From an uncultured Sphingobacteriaceae bacterium (lineage in GTDB: Bacteria; Bacteroidota; Bacteroidia; Sphingobacteriales; Sphingobacteriaceae), in the NCBI GenBank assembly GCA_946887045.1, contig CAMPKC010000071.1, forward strand, positions 1 to 18,923: DNA of 18,923 bases. The letters are read 5' to 3'. Shown piece by piece: positions 1 through 7,764 of the stretch. The notes under the pieces were generated by a model, which was not told the origin of the DNA, did no database searches, and saw only the letters and a program-made list of their open reading frames with translations. Every line of letters begins with the position of its first letter. Position 1 is the stretch's first letter. Both the position numbers and the translations under genes were made by a program.

Positions 1-17
1 AACCAAAACATAATACT

Positions 18-170
18 ATGGGAAATTTACTTTATTTGATCGCAGTTGTCCTGATTATTATCTGGGCTGTGAGTTTTTTCGGAGGTTACGCTACAGGTGG
101 TATTATCCACATTTTATTAGTAATAGCAATTATCGCAGTATTGCTTCGCGTTATAAGAGGAGCAGTTTAG
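18..170 (+). CDS. Small hydrophobic membrane protein (lmo0937-like family)
   Basis: The ORF encodes 50 residues starting MGNLLYLIAVVLIIIWAVSF and ending in VIRGAV. Two hydrophobic stretches (about residues 3-20 and 28-44) are separated by a short Gly-rich turn (FFGGYATGG), and a basic C-terminal end follows. This layout matches the tiny lmo0937-type membrane proteins that are abundant in Bacteroidota, often as several stress-associated copies. No enzymatic role is known to me. It is followed after about 30 bases by a strong terminator, so it is probably the last or only gene of a short transcript whose promoter lies at or before the window edge. The family assignment comes from recognising the pattern only. 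It could also be some other two-segment membrane peptide. Confidence 0.75.
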   Translation: MGNLLYLIAVVLIIIWAVSFFGGYATGGIIHILLVIAIIAVLLRVIRGAV

Positions 171-200
171 TCCTGGTTGCATAAAAATAAAATAAATTTT

Positions 201-225
201 AATCCGGCGAAAGCCGGATTTTTTT
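201..225 (+). terminator. Rho-independent terminator with GAAA tetraloop
   Basis: AATCCGGC (201-208) pairs perfectly with GCCGGATT (213-220) across a GAAA loop, and a run of T follows from 219 to 225. It terminates the small membrane-protein gene on the plus strand. It abuts the stop codon of ispD on the minus strand. Because an A/T-rich tract also lies on the other side, it may work in both directions for these convergent genes, though the minus-strand T-run is less regular. Confidence 0.85.
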
Positions 226-895
226 ATGCTCTATTTTGAAGGTAAACCTCTGCTAGTTGCAGATCTTCGGCATAAGTGATTTTAATGTTCTTATAATCAC
301 CCTCCGTGACAACTATTTTAATGCCCGTTTTTTCAACTACCGATGCATCATCAGTAAACTCCGGTGAATAATCCTGTAAATAAGCGTGTTGTAATAAATT
401 CGACTGAAAAACCTGGGGAGTTTGCACAAGCAATATATCTGCTCTGTTAAGTGCTTTTGTATGATCTCCTTCTTTTTTCCGTACAGAATCTTTGCTGGTT
501 ACAGCCGGGATAACAGCCTTGCTTTCCGCTGCCAATCTAAAACTTCTTGTAATTAGCTCATTTGAAACAATTGGACGAACTGCGTCGTGTACAGCGACGA
601 TCGAATCCTGTTGTACAATTGATAGCGCATTTTTTACAGAATGAAAGCGTTGCTCACCATTGTTTACAACACTAACCGGTATGTCGAAGTTGAACTTTAT
701 AATAAGCTCTGACCAGAGCTTGATGTATTCGGAATTTAAAACCAGAATAATTTCTGGTTTTAAATCAGAATAATAGAAGGCTTCGATAGTATGCATAAGT
801 ACTGGCTTTCCCTGCAAAAGCAAAAATTGCTTTGGAATGTCAGACTTCATGCGGCTACCCGAGCCACCTGCTACTATAATAGCGTAGTATTTCAT
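224..895 (-). CDS. ispD: 2-C-methyl-D-erythritol 4-phosphate cytidylyltransferase
   Basis: IspD joins CTP and methylerythritol 4-phosphate to form CDP-ME, the third step of the non-mevalonate isoprenoid pathway in the cytosol. The 223-residue protein has the usual family length. The nucleotide-binding signature AGGSGSRM is at residues 9-16, with R15 and K22 (IPKQF) in the places of the catalytic Arg and Lys of E. coli IspD. The GxxR motif is at 80-83 and the family signature HDAVRP at 103-108. It starts at the ATG complementary to 893-895, 57 bases downstream of queA on the same strand. I see no separate promoter in that gap, so it is probably transcribed with queA. No fusion to IspF is present. 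The call is firm. Confidence 0.95.
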   Translation of the reverse strand: MKYYAIIVAGGSGSRMKSDIPKQFLLLQGKPVLMHTIEAFYYSDLKPEIILVLNSEYIKLWSELIIKFNFDIPVSVVNNGEQRFHSVKNALSIVQQDSIVAVHDAVRPIVSNELITRSFRLAAESKAVIPAVTSKDSVRKKEGDHTKALNRADILLVQTPQVFQSNLLQHAYLQDYSPEFTDDASVVEKTGIKIVVTEGDYKNIKITYAEDLQLAEVYLQNRA

Positions 896-952
896 GTTGA
901 GCGAGTGGTAAGTTATAGGTTATCCCTGCAACTCATAACATTCAACCCGCAA

Positions 953-2002
953 CTATATTATCAGCATCGCATCTCCATAGCTGTAAAAGCGATATTTTTC
1001 TTTTACTGCTACTTCGTAAGCATGCATCACATGCTCATAACCTCCAAAAGCGCTTACCATCATCAATAAGGTTGATTCCGGAGTATGGAAATTGGTAATC
1101 ATGCTATTTGCAATACTAAAATCGTAGGGAGGGAAGATAAATTTACTAGTCCAGTCGTTTGCTTGTTTTAACGTGTGGTTCGCAGAAACTGCAGACTCGA
1201 TTGCCCGCATGCTTGTAGTTCCCACCGCACAAATACGACGTTTATCTTCAATGGCTTTATTGACTATATCGGCTGCTTTCTGTTCAATAATGAATTGCTC
1301 TGAATCCATTTTATGTTTGGTAAGATCTTCCACTTCAACAGCGCGGAAGGTTCCCAGGCCAACATGAAGCGTTACCTCTGCAAATTCAACGCCTTTTAAT
1401 TCAAGCCGCTTCATTAATTCGCGACTGAAGTGTAACCCAGCTGTCGGAGCGGCTACGGCACCTTCATTTTTAGCGAAAATTGTTTGATAACGCTCTTTAT
1501 CTTCAGCTGTCGCTTTGCGTTTGATGTATTTGGGAAGTGGTGTTTCTCCTAAAATTTCAATGTTTCTGCGGAATTCTTCCTCAGTGCCATCAAAAAGGAA
1601 ACGAATGGTGCGACCGCGTGAAGTTGTATTGTCTACAACCTCGGCAACCAGTAAATCATCATCTCCAAAATATAGCTTATTCCCAACACGGATTTTACGG
1701 GCCGGATCAACTAATACATCCCACAAACGTAATTCCTTATTCAATTCACGTAGTAAAAAGACTTCGATAGTTGCCCCTGTTTTTTCTTTGTTGCCGTATA
1801 AACGCGCGGGAAATACTTTTGTATTATTAAGAATCATCACATCCTTATCATCAAAATATCCCAAAATATCTTTAAATATTTTATGCTCTATAGCTCCGGT
1901 TTTCCGGTCAAGTACCATTAAACGAGCCTCATCTCTCTGATCTGCAGGGTCATGAGCGATTAAAGAGTCGGGTAAATTGAATTTAAACTGCGATAACTTC
2001 AT
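953..2002 (-). CDS. queA: S-adenosylmethionine:tRNA ribosyltransferase-isomerase
   Basis: QueA moves the ribosyl part of SAM onto preQ1 in position 34 of GUN-anticodon tRNAs and isomerises it to epoxyqueuosine, the penultimate step of queuosine synthesis. The 349 residues match the family length. Recognisable blocks in order are [19 protein letters not shown] near the N terminus, [20 protein letters not shown] in the middle, [21 protein letters not shown], and the C-terminal [20 protein letters not shown]. The ATG at 2000-2002 gives [11 protein letters not shown], the usual start in this phylum. Upstream is a TAAATTTG box on the minus strand, so the gene probably has its own promoter even though it lies behind rfaE1. 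ispD follows on the same strand. No other queuosine genes are in the window. Confidence 0.96.
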   Translation of the reverse strand: MKLSQFKFNLPDSLIAHDPADQRDEARLMVLDRKTGAIEHKIFKDILGYFDDKDVMILNNTKVFPARLYGNKEKTGATIEVFLLRELNKELRLWDVLVDPARKIRVGNKLYFGDDDLLVAEVVDNTTSRGRTIRFLFDGTEEEFRRNIEILGETPLPKYIKRKATAEDKERYQTIFAKNEGAVAAPTAGLHFSRELMKRLELKGVEFAEVTLHVGLGTFRAVEVEDLTKHKMDSEQFIIEQKAADIVNKAIEDKRRICAVGTTSMRAIESAVSANHTLKQANDWTSKFIFPPYDFSIANSMITNFHTPESTLLMMVSAFGGYEHVMHAYEVAVKEKYRFYSYGDAMLII

Positions 2003-2028
2003 ATTAAAATTATAAAAATTTCAGGGCG

Positions 2029-2036
2029 CAAATTTA
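2029..2036 (-). promoter_or_regulatory. Candidate Bacteroidota -7 box for queA
   Basis: Read on the minus strand this is TAAATTTG, a match to the Bacteroidota -7 consensus TAnnTTTG, with its 3' end 26 bases before the queA start codon. I see no clear TTTG -33 element at the right distance, so the call rests on one box and its position. Confidence 0.4.
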
Positions 2037-2112
2037 GTTATTTTTATTCTAAATAAGCTTGTTATTTGAGTTTTTTCTTATTCGTGTAGGCTGCACAACG
2101 GTTTGATAAAGA

Positions 2113-3087
2113 CTATAAAGTTTGCACTTCTTTAAGCAGTTCGTCTTTATTAATAGGCACCACTCCAACTGATTCGCAAACAAGGCCGCCTGCAAGGTTT
2201 GCAATAGCTGCGGTTGCAAATTCATCACAGCCAGCTGCGAGGCATACAGCAGTTGTAGCAATTACGGTATCTCCGGCGCCAGAAACGTCAGCGATATTTC
2301 TGATGTGGGCAGGTATTATATTTTTGCCCTCCCGGGAATGCATATAAACCCCATATTCGGAAAGCGTAACCATAATCATCTTTGCTCCAAGCTGATTTTG
2401 AAGACTTTGAACCGAAAGCTCAAGCTCTTCATTATTGCTTGGGTCAACATCAATTTTTAAACCTTCCCTTAATTCTTTTAAATTCGGTTTGAAAAGGGTT
2501 ACACCTTTGTATTTCAGAAAGTTGCGTTTTTTTGGATCAACAACTGTGATGATGTTCTTTTTGTTTGCAAGGCCAACAACCTGATCGATCAGGAATTCGG
2601 AAATCACACCTTTATCATAGTCTTCGAAAACGATAGCATCAATTTTTTGGCTATCGAGTATCCCTGTTATGGCAGAAAGCAGCCTTTCAGAATCTTGTTG
2701 AGAAATTTCTTCATCAACCTCGGCGTCGATCCGAATCATTTGCTGGTGATGCCCGATAACTCTTGTTTTAACCGTGGTGGGCCGGCTGTCTAACTGGATT
2801 ATTCCCGAGGTGGACAGGTGATTTTCTTTGAGGATATCTATGAATTCATCACCTTCTTTATCCGTTCCAACAACTGCACAGATAACGGGCTTTGCACCCA
2901 GCGCCTGGATATTAAGAGCGACGTTTGCGGCTCCGCCTAAACGATTTTCTTTCTTCCGTACTGAGATAATCGGTACAGGTGCCTCCGGAGAAATGCGTTC
3001 TACACTTCCCCAGAGATACGAGTCCATCATGACATCGCCAATGATTAATATGGTAAGGTTATTAAACTGCTGAAACAGCTTTTGCAT
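2113..3087 (-). CDS. rfaE1: D-glycero-beta-D-manno-heptose-7-phosphate kinase (RfaE1/HldE kinase domain)
   Basis: The 324-residue protein belongs to the PfkB/ribokinase superfamily and best fits the kinase half of HldE, which phosphorylates heptose 7-phosphate at C1 on the way to ADP-heptose for LPS cores. Visible features are the early IIGDVMMDSYLWG block (15-27), RISPEAPVP (31-39) typical of RfaE kinases, GGAANVA (51-57), and the DVSGAGDT anion-hole/catalytic-base motif at 267-274 with D273 as the likely base. The C-terminal nucleotidyltransferase domain of the bifunctional enzyme is absent, so a separate rfaE2 is expected elsewhere. Its ATG lies inside the 3' end of the aminotransferase gene, a 26-base overlap that implies a shared transcript and coupled translation. 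Other sugar kinases are less likely because of the RISPEAPVP block. Confidence 0.88.
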   Translation of the reverse strand: MQKLFQQFNNLTILIIGDVMMDSYLWGSVERISPEAPVPIISVRKKENRLGGAANVALNIQALGAKPVICAVVGTDKEGDEFIDILKENHLSTSGIIQLDSRPTTVKTRVIGHHQQMIRIDAEVDEEISQQDSERLLSAITGILDSQKIDAIVFEDYDKGVISEFLIDQVVGLANKKNIITVVDPKKRNFLKYKGVTLFKPNLKELREGLKIDVDPSNNEELELSVQSLQNQLGAKMIMVTLSEYGVYMHSREGKNIIPAHIRNIADVSGAGDTVIATTAVCLAAGCDEFATAAIANLAGGLVCESVGVVPINKDELLKEVQTL

Positions 3088-4282
3088 CCTTTAACTGTTC
3101 TAGAGCGTATTTAATTCTTGAAGCGGCTTCTATTAGTTTGTCTTCCGCGGCAGCGTAAGATATACGTAAACCGTTCGGATCGCCGAAAGAATCACCACTT
3201 ACAACAGCAACATGGCCGGTATTTAAAAGGTATAAAGCTAAATCATCGCCGTTTGCAATTATAGCTCCATCAGGTGCAGTTTTTCCGAAAAATGAGCGTA
3301 CATCTGCGAAAAAATAGAAGGCTCCGGCCGGAACGTTTACTTTTAAACCTGGTATCTCTTTAAGTAAGTTGTAAACTAAGTCGCGGCGTTTTAAGAAAAC
3401 CTTTTGCATTTCTTTAACACTGTCTAAGCTTCCTAAATATGCTGCAACACCAGCGTGTTGAGTAATAGAGCAAGTTCCGGAAGTAACCTGGCTTTGTAAT
3501 TTATCACAAGCGTCGGCAATTTCTTTATTGCTTGCCGAGAAACCTAAACGCCAGCCTGTCATCGCGTAGGCTTTTGATAACCCGTTGATGATGATTACGC
3601 GGTCTTTAACACTTGGAAACTCTGCTATCGAAACATGCTCGCCTATGAAATTGATATGCTCATATATCTCGTCAGAGATAATATAGATATTAGGATGTTT
3701 TTCAAAAACCTTAACCAAAGCAGCCAATTCTTCACGGGTATAAACCGTTCCGGTTGGGTTATTTGGCGAAGAGAACATAAACATTTTAGTTTTTGGCGTA
3801 ATCGCTGCTTCTAACTCTTCAGGTGTTATTTTAAAATCATTATCAATTGTGGCGTTAATAAACACCGACTCGCCTTCGGCAAGTTTCACAAGTTCTGAAT
3901 AAGAAACCCAATATGGAGTTGGAATAATCACTTCATCGCCCGGGTTTATTAAACACATAATAGTATTGGCTAACGCTTGCTTAGCGCCTGTTGATACTAC
4001 TATTTGGTCGAAATTATAATCTAGTTTATTTTCCCTTTTAAGTTTCGCTGCAATAGCCTTTCTTAAATCCGGAATACCTGCTACTGGCGTGTAGTAAGAA
4101 TAGTTTGCGTCAATTGCTTTTTTTGCAGCATCCTTTACGAAATCGGGTGTGAAAAAATCTGTTTCTCCAAGGCTTAAGCTGATAACATCAACGCCTTTTG
4201 CTGCTAATTCTCTTCCGAGTTTAGCCATTTTTATGGTTGCAGACTCGGCAAGATTGTTTATTCTGTTGGATAAGATACTCAT
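3062..4282 (-). CDS. Pyridoxal phosphate-dependent aspartate-type aminotransferase
   Basis: This 406-residue protein is a class I/II fold-type I aminotransferase, close to bacterial AspC/AspB of the Ib subgroup, which exchanges amino groups between aspartate and 2-oxoglutarate. Seen in order are YYTPVAGIPDLRKAIA (64-79), SSPNNPTG (171-178), SDEIYEH (203-209) with Asp204 and Tyr207 as PLP contacts, the Schiff-base Lys237 in GLSKAYAMTGWRLGF, and GLRISYAAAE near the C terminus. The substrate cannot be fixed from sequence, and aromatic or other acidic amino acids remain possible. Translation starts at the ATG at 4280-4282, only a few bases after a minus-strand TATATTTG box, so the message may be nearly leaderless. 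rfaE1 overlaps its 3' end. The CDF transporter diverges from the same intergenic region. Confidence 0.92.
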   Translation of the reverse strand: MSILSNRINNLAESATIKMAKLGRELAAKGVDVISLSLGETDFFTPDFVKDAAKKAIDANYSYYTPVAGIPDLRKAIAAKLKRENKLDYNFDQIVVSTGAKQALANTIMCLINPGDEVIIPTPYWVSYSELVKLAEGESVFINATIDNDFKITPEELEAAITPKTKMFMFSSPNNPTGTVYTREELAALVKVFEKHPNIYIISDEIYEHINFIGEHVSIAEFPSVKDRVIIINGLSKAYAMTGWRLGFSASNKEIADACDKLQSQVTSGTCSITQHAGVAAYLGSLDSVKEMQKVFLKRRDLVYNLLKEIPGLKVNVPAGAFYFFADVRSFFGKTAPDGAIIANGDDLALYLLNTGHVAVVSGDSFGDPNGLRISYAAAEDKLIEAASRIKYALEQLKDAKAVSAV

Positions 4283-4287
4283 AAGCG

Positions 4288-4295
4288 CAAATATA
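4288..4295 (-). promoter_or_regulatory. Candidate -7 box for the aminotransferase
   Basis: The minus strand reads TATATTTG here, matching TAnnTTTG, and ends 5 bases before the ATG. If it is used, the transcript would start at or next to the start codon. No convincing -33 TTTG is visible at about 20 bases upstream. Confidence 0.38.
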
Positions 4296-4374
4296 TGAAG
4301 CGTTTACAGATTGCGACATAAAAAAATATCTTTTATCGCCATTTCCCCGTTTTTACACTGTCATAGTAGTAAAT

Positions 4375-5367
4375 TTGGCCTCAGCAATAGAAGTGGAGAG
4401 ACAGAAAAAACTTATAGTATTTGCCTTAGTTATGAGCTTCTTGCTGATGCTGGGGAAATTTATCGCCTATTTTATAACATCATCCAATGCTATTTTAACG
4501 GATGCTGCCGAAAGTATTGTCAACGTCTTAGCCAGCGCCTTCGCATTCTATAGTATTTATCTATCCGCGCAACCGAAAGATGTAAATCATCCTTATGGCC
4601 ACGGGAAAGTAGAATTCTTCTCGATGTTTGTTGAAGGCATACTTATTTTAATGGCAGGATTGCTCATTATTTTAAAATCAACTTATAACTTATTTTTTCC
4701 GGTTGAGGTTCAGTTATTATTTGATGGATCTGTAATTATTGTTGCAACTGGTTTTATTAACTTCTTTATAGGTAGATTATTGATCAAGGAAAGTAAAGAA
4801 TCCAATTCACTGGTGCTTTATGCAGACGGTAAACATCTTCTGACTGATGCTTATAGCAGTGCTGCGCTGGTGATTGGTTTGCTGGTAATTCATTTCACCA
4901 GGATATTGTTTCTCGATAGTATTTTGTCCATTATTATGGGATTATATATAATCTATAATGGGTATGTATTGACACGAAAATCCGTTGGTGGCTTGATGGA
5001 TGAATCCGATTTTAAAGTTGTAAAACACGTTATCACTATTTTAAATGAAAACAGGCACAATGCCTGGATAGATATTCATAACTTAAGGACACAGAGTTAT
5101 GGGCATGAACTGCATATCGATTGTCATGTAACGTTGCCTTATTATTATGAATTGAATAAAGTGCACGATGAAATTTCACAGATTGATACATTGATCAACC
5201 AGAAAGGATTTGTTCGAACAGAATTCTTTATTCATGCAGATCCGTGTTTGCCCCAATGTTGTCATTATTGCAGAATGGAGGCTTGTCCGGTTAGAGGTGA
5301 AGTTCAAACCAGGGATATTATCTGGACACCGGAAATCGTAACAAGAAATCAAAAGCACTTTGAATAA
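4375..5367 (+). CDS. Cation diffusion facilitator transporter with Cys-rich C-terminal tail
   Basis: A 330-residue inner-membrane cation/proton antiporter of the CDF family, exporting divalent metals such as Zn, Co, Fe or Cd. Six hydrophobic segments fall at about 12-34, 38-60, 84-102, 118-136, 160-178 and 180-198. Family marks are D43 in TM2, HPYGHGKVE (72-80), and the HxxxD pair H154/D158 in TM5 that builds the transport site. The cytoplasmic C-terminal domain ends in a Cys cluster (C291, C295, C296, C299, C304) that may bind metal. There is no ATG before residue 20. The longest reading starts at TTG 4375, with GTG 4393 as an alternative. The TTG lies inside a TAAATTTG promoter-like box, so GTG 4393 may be the real start. 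The metal specificity cannot be read from the sequence. Confidence 0.9.
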   Translation: MASAIEVERQKKLIVFALVMSFLLMLGKFIAYFITSSNAILTDAAESIVNVLASAFAFYSIYLSAQPKDVNHPYGHGKVEFFSMFVEGILILMAGLLIILKSTYNLFFPVEVQLLFDGSVIIVATGFINFFIGRLLIKESKESNSLVLYADGKHLLTDAYSSAALVIGLLVIHFTRILFLDSILSIIMGLYIIYNGYVLTRKSVGGLMDESDFKVVKHVITILNENRHNAWIDIHNLRTQSYGHELHIDCHVTLPYYYELNKVHDEISQIDTLINQKGFVRTEFFIHADPCLPQCCHYCRMEACPVRGEVQTRDIIWTPEIVTRNQKHFE

Positions 5368-5444
5368 ATGAGTTGTACGTTGTATGTTATAAGATGTAAG
5401 TTTCGCACGCTTTTAAATTGTGTGTTATAAGTTAAGTTCCAGCT

Positions 5445-5894
5445 ATGTATAAGTTCAACGTTCGTGTTTATGGATTGCTGATTAATGAATGTAATCAGAT
5501 TCTTATCAGCGATGAGGAGGAATATGGAGTGCGATTTAGCAAATTTCCGGGTGGAGGATTAGAATACGGAGAAGGTTTAATTGAGGCGTTGAAACGAGAA
5601 TTTATTGAGGAATGCGAAATGCCTGTCGAAGTAATTGAACATTTTTATACGACCGACTTTTTTGTAAAATCAGCATTTAATGACAGTCAGATAATTAGCG
5701 TTTATTACATGGTGAAGCCTTTAAATGAAATAAACCTGAAGTGTAAGGAAATAAGTTTCGATTTTGACGATGATGGAGATATACGCCAGGCGTTCAGGTG
5801 GAGAAACTTGCACGAATTGGAATTAACGGATGTTACATTTCCAACCGATCAGCGAATTGTAGAACTATTGAGAGAAAAATGGCAAAAAGCTTAG
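5445..5894 (+). CDS. Nudix hydrolase
   Basis: A 149-residue Nudix-fold hydrolase that should cleave a nucleoside diphosphate linked to another group. The Nudix box is at 37-59: G37, E43, R51-E52-F53, E55-E56 and M59 all fit GX5EX7REUXEEXGU, except that the final Gly is replaced by Glu58. The metal-binding REFIEE core is intact, so the enzyme is probably active. The substrate is unknown. The region after the box (HFYTTDFFVKSAF) suggests the ADP-ribose/NDP-sugar-like group, but that is a guess. The ATG at 5445 follows a 77-base gap after the CDF gene. The last 16 bases overlap the start of bioA, so the two are probably translated from one mRNA. Confidence 0.88.
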   Translation: MYKFNVRVYGLLINECNQILISDEEEYGVRFSKFPGGGLEYGEGLIEALKREFIEECEMPVEVIEHFYTTDFFVKSAFNDSQIISVYYMVKPLNEINLKCKEISFDFDDDGDIRQAFRWRNLHELELTDVTFPTDQRIVELLREKWQKA

Positions 5895-7150
5895 CGGAGC
5901 GGGATAAGGCGATAATCTGGCACCCCTATACCCAGATGAAAACCATTGCAGATCCTATCGGAATTGTTAAGGGAGAGGGTGTTTATTTAATCGACGAAAC
6001 CGGGAAAAAGTATATTGATGCGGTATCCTCCTGGTGGGTAAACCTTCACGGACACTCGCATCCGCATATTGCTAAAAGGGTTTCAGAGCAGCTATATACG
6101 CTTGAACACGCGATTTTCGCAGGTTTCACGCATTCGCCGGCTATCGAATTGGCCGAAGGACTATTAAATATTCTCCCTGCTAACCAGGCAAAAATATTTT
6201 ATTCTGACAATGGATCAACAGCGGTTGAGGTCGCTTTAAAAATGTGTCTCCAATACTGGAGTAATAAGGGTGAACCGCGTAAGAAAGTGCTTGCTTTTAA
6301 TAACTCTTATCATGGCGACACCTTTGGCGCGATGGCTGTGAGCGCGAGAAGCGCATTTACGGCACCTTTCGAAAGCTTATTATTTGATGTGGTTTATGTC
6401 GATACTCCAAATGCGGAGAATATAGACCATCTTAAAGCTCAAATTTCAAATTTCAAATCTCAAATCTCCTCTTTTATCTACGAGCCATTAGTACAAGGAT
6501 CGGCGGGAATGTTAATGTATGGGGCAAAATATCTGGATGAACTTCTTGATCATTGCCGACAGAATAATGTCTTTTTGATAGCCGACGAAGTGATGACAGG
6601 TTTTGGCCGAACGGGGAAGATTTTCGCTTCGGACTACCTTACAAATACGCCGGATATCGTCTGTTTGTCGAAAGGCTTAACCGGAGGAACAATGGCTTTA
6701 GGGGTTACTTCATGCACTCAGCAAATTTTTGATGCTTTTCTGTCTGAAGATAAATTGAAAACTTTTTTCCATGGTCACTCCTTTACCGCAAATCCCATTG
6801 CCTGTGCTGCCGCAATAGCGAGTTTAGAGTTGACATTAGCGCCTGAAAACCTGGAGAATATCCGAAGGATATCTGACAGTCACAGCCGCTTTGCCCAAAA
6901 AATCAGCGGGCATAGAAAGCTAAGAGATATCCGTCAAACCGGAACTATTTTAGCATTCGAATGGGAAACAGAAGGGAATAGCTCGTATTTTAGCGGTTTA
7001 AGGGATAATTTATATGTGTACTTTTTAAATGAGGGAATAATCCTTCGTCCTCTAGGCAACATTATTTATATTTTGCCCCCTTATTGTATTACAAACCAGC
7101 AGTTGGATTTTATATATTCAAAAATAGAGGAAGCTCTTGAACTATTTTGA
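5879..7150 (+). CDS. bioA: Adenosylmethionine--8-amino-7-oxononanoate aminotransferase
   Basis: BioA converts 8-amino-7-oxononanoate to 7,8-diaminononanoate in biotin synthesis, using SAM as amino donor and PLP as cofactor. With the start at ATG 5879 (MAKSLAERDKAIIWHPYTQM) the protein has 423 residues, the usual size. An upstream in-frame ATG at 5798 would add 27 residues of no family resemblance and is rejected. Seen in order: WHPYTQMKT, SSWWVNLHGHSHP, DNGSTAVEVALKM, YHGDTFGAM (144-152), IADEVMTGFGRTG with D236, and the PLP lysine K265 in LSKGLTGG, then FFHGHSFTANP. Residues about 187-197 (AQISNFKSQIS) are encoded by a run of 7-bp repeats and look like an insertion in the linker before the EPLVQGSAGM strand. 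No other biotin gene is in the window. Confidence 0.95.
   Translation: MAKSLAERDKAIIWHPYTQMKTIADPIGIVKGEGVYLIDETGKKYIDAVSSWWVNLHGHSHPHIAKRVSEQLYTLEHAIFAGFTHSPAIELAEGLLNILPANQAKIFYSDNGSTAVEVALKMCLQYWSNKGEPRKKVLAFNNSYHGDTFGAMAVSARSAFTAPFESLLFDVVYVDTPNAENIDHLKAQISNFKSQISSFIYEPLVQGSAGMLMYGAKYLDELLDHCRQNNVFLIADEVMTGFGRTGKIFASDYLTNTPDIVCLSKGLTGGTMALGVTSCTQQIFDAFLSEDKLKTFFHGHSFTANPIACAAAIASLELTLAPENLENIRRISDSHSRFAQKISGHRKLRDIRQTGTILAFEWETEGNSSYFSGLRDNLYVYFLNEGIILRPLGNIIYILPPYCITNQQLDFIYSKIEEALELF
6439..6466 (+). repeat. Four tandem 7-bp repeats inside bioA
   Basis: The bases read TCAAATT, TCAAATT, TCAAATC, TCAAATC back to back, followed by a partial TC. The reading frame stays open through them and gives QISNFKSQIS. 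The unit length is not a multiple of three, so gain or loss of one copy would frameshift bioA. Confidence 0.85.
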
Positions 7151-7151
7151 C

Positions 7152-7763
7152 ATGCAATTAAATACGCTTTTTGAAAAAATAATATCTAAGCCCGAATTAC
7201 ACGCAAGGCTATTAAATACACTTTCATTAATGGAGAATACCGGTGCAAGAAAAATCTCCGCATCCGAGCATTCTACCAACGTTACACTGATAATTTTAAA
7301 GCATGCAGCCGAAGAGCACCGTCACGCGTATTATTTGAAGAAGCAGATTGCAAAGATTGACGAAACACTTTGTCCGACATATTCTTATGAGTATTTGTTG
7401 GCACCTGCCTCAAGCCGTTTATACTTAAATAAGCTGGACACAGAAGTCAGTCGCTATTTAAAAAATACCCTTGGTCTAAGTGGCAACGAATTGAAATTTG
7501 CGGCATATCTTTTGGTTACTTATGCCATTGAAGTGAGAGCTGATGAGTTATATCCTGTTTATCAGGAAGCTTTAGATTCTGCGAAAAGCAAGGTCAATGT
7601 TAAATCCATAATACTTGAAGAGGAAGGTCATCTGGAAGAAATGCTCAAGCAGTTAAAAGAATTCTCTGCGGAATGGGAGACACATGCAGACAAAGCACTG
7701 GAAATTGAATCCCGGTTATTTGATGCATGGGCTCAGGCTTTGTCAAAAGAAGTGATTGGTTAA
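7152..7763 (+). CDS. Ferritin-like (di-iron carboxylate) protein of unknown function
   Basis: A 203-residue, mostly helical cytosolic protein. The full set of ligands expected of a four-helix di-iron site is present: E28 in MENTGARKI (helix 1), E55-x-x-H58 in EEHRH (helix 2), E127 in YAIEVRADELY (helix 3) and E157-x-x-H160 in EEEGH (helix 4). This pattern is known from ferritin-like oxidases, oxygenases and iron-handling proteins. I do not recognise a named enzyme. The ATG at 7152 is chosen over an in-frame TTG at 7137, because it follows the bioA stop by one base and needs no overlap. The YhhN gene begins one base after its stop. The tight packing suggests translational coupling with bioA, but a role in biotin metabolism is only an inference from position. 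Confidence 0.8.
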   Translation: MQLNTLFEKIISKPELHARLLNTLSLMENTGARKISASEHSTNVTLIILKHAAEEHRHAYYLKKQIAKIDETLCPTYSYEYLLAPASSRLYLNKLDTEVSRYLKNTLGLSGNELKFAAYLLVTYAIEVRADELYPVYQEALDSAKSKVNVKSIILEEEGHLEEMLKQLKEFSAEWETHADKALEIESRLFDAWAQALSKEVIG

Positions 7764-7764
7764 T

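Noticed and set aside
2032..2054. ATTTAG...CTAAAT inverted repeat near the queA promoter as a second Fur-like site
   Set aside because: The arms are only six bases with an 11-base spacer, unlike the compact 8-1-8 site at 13409, and the region is simply AT-rich.
5798..5878. 27-residue N-terminal extension of BioA
   Set aside because: It overlaps the Nudix gene in another frame and has no resemblance to BioA; the ATG at 5879 gives the normal family start.
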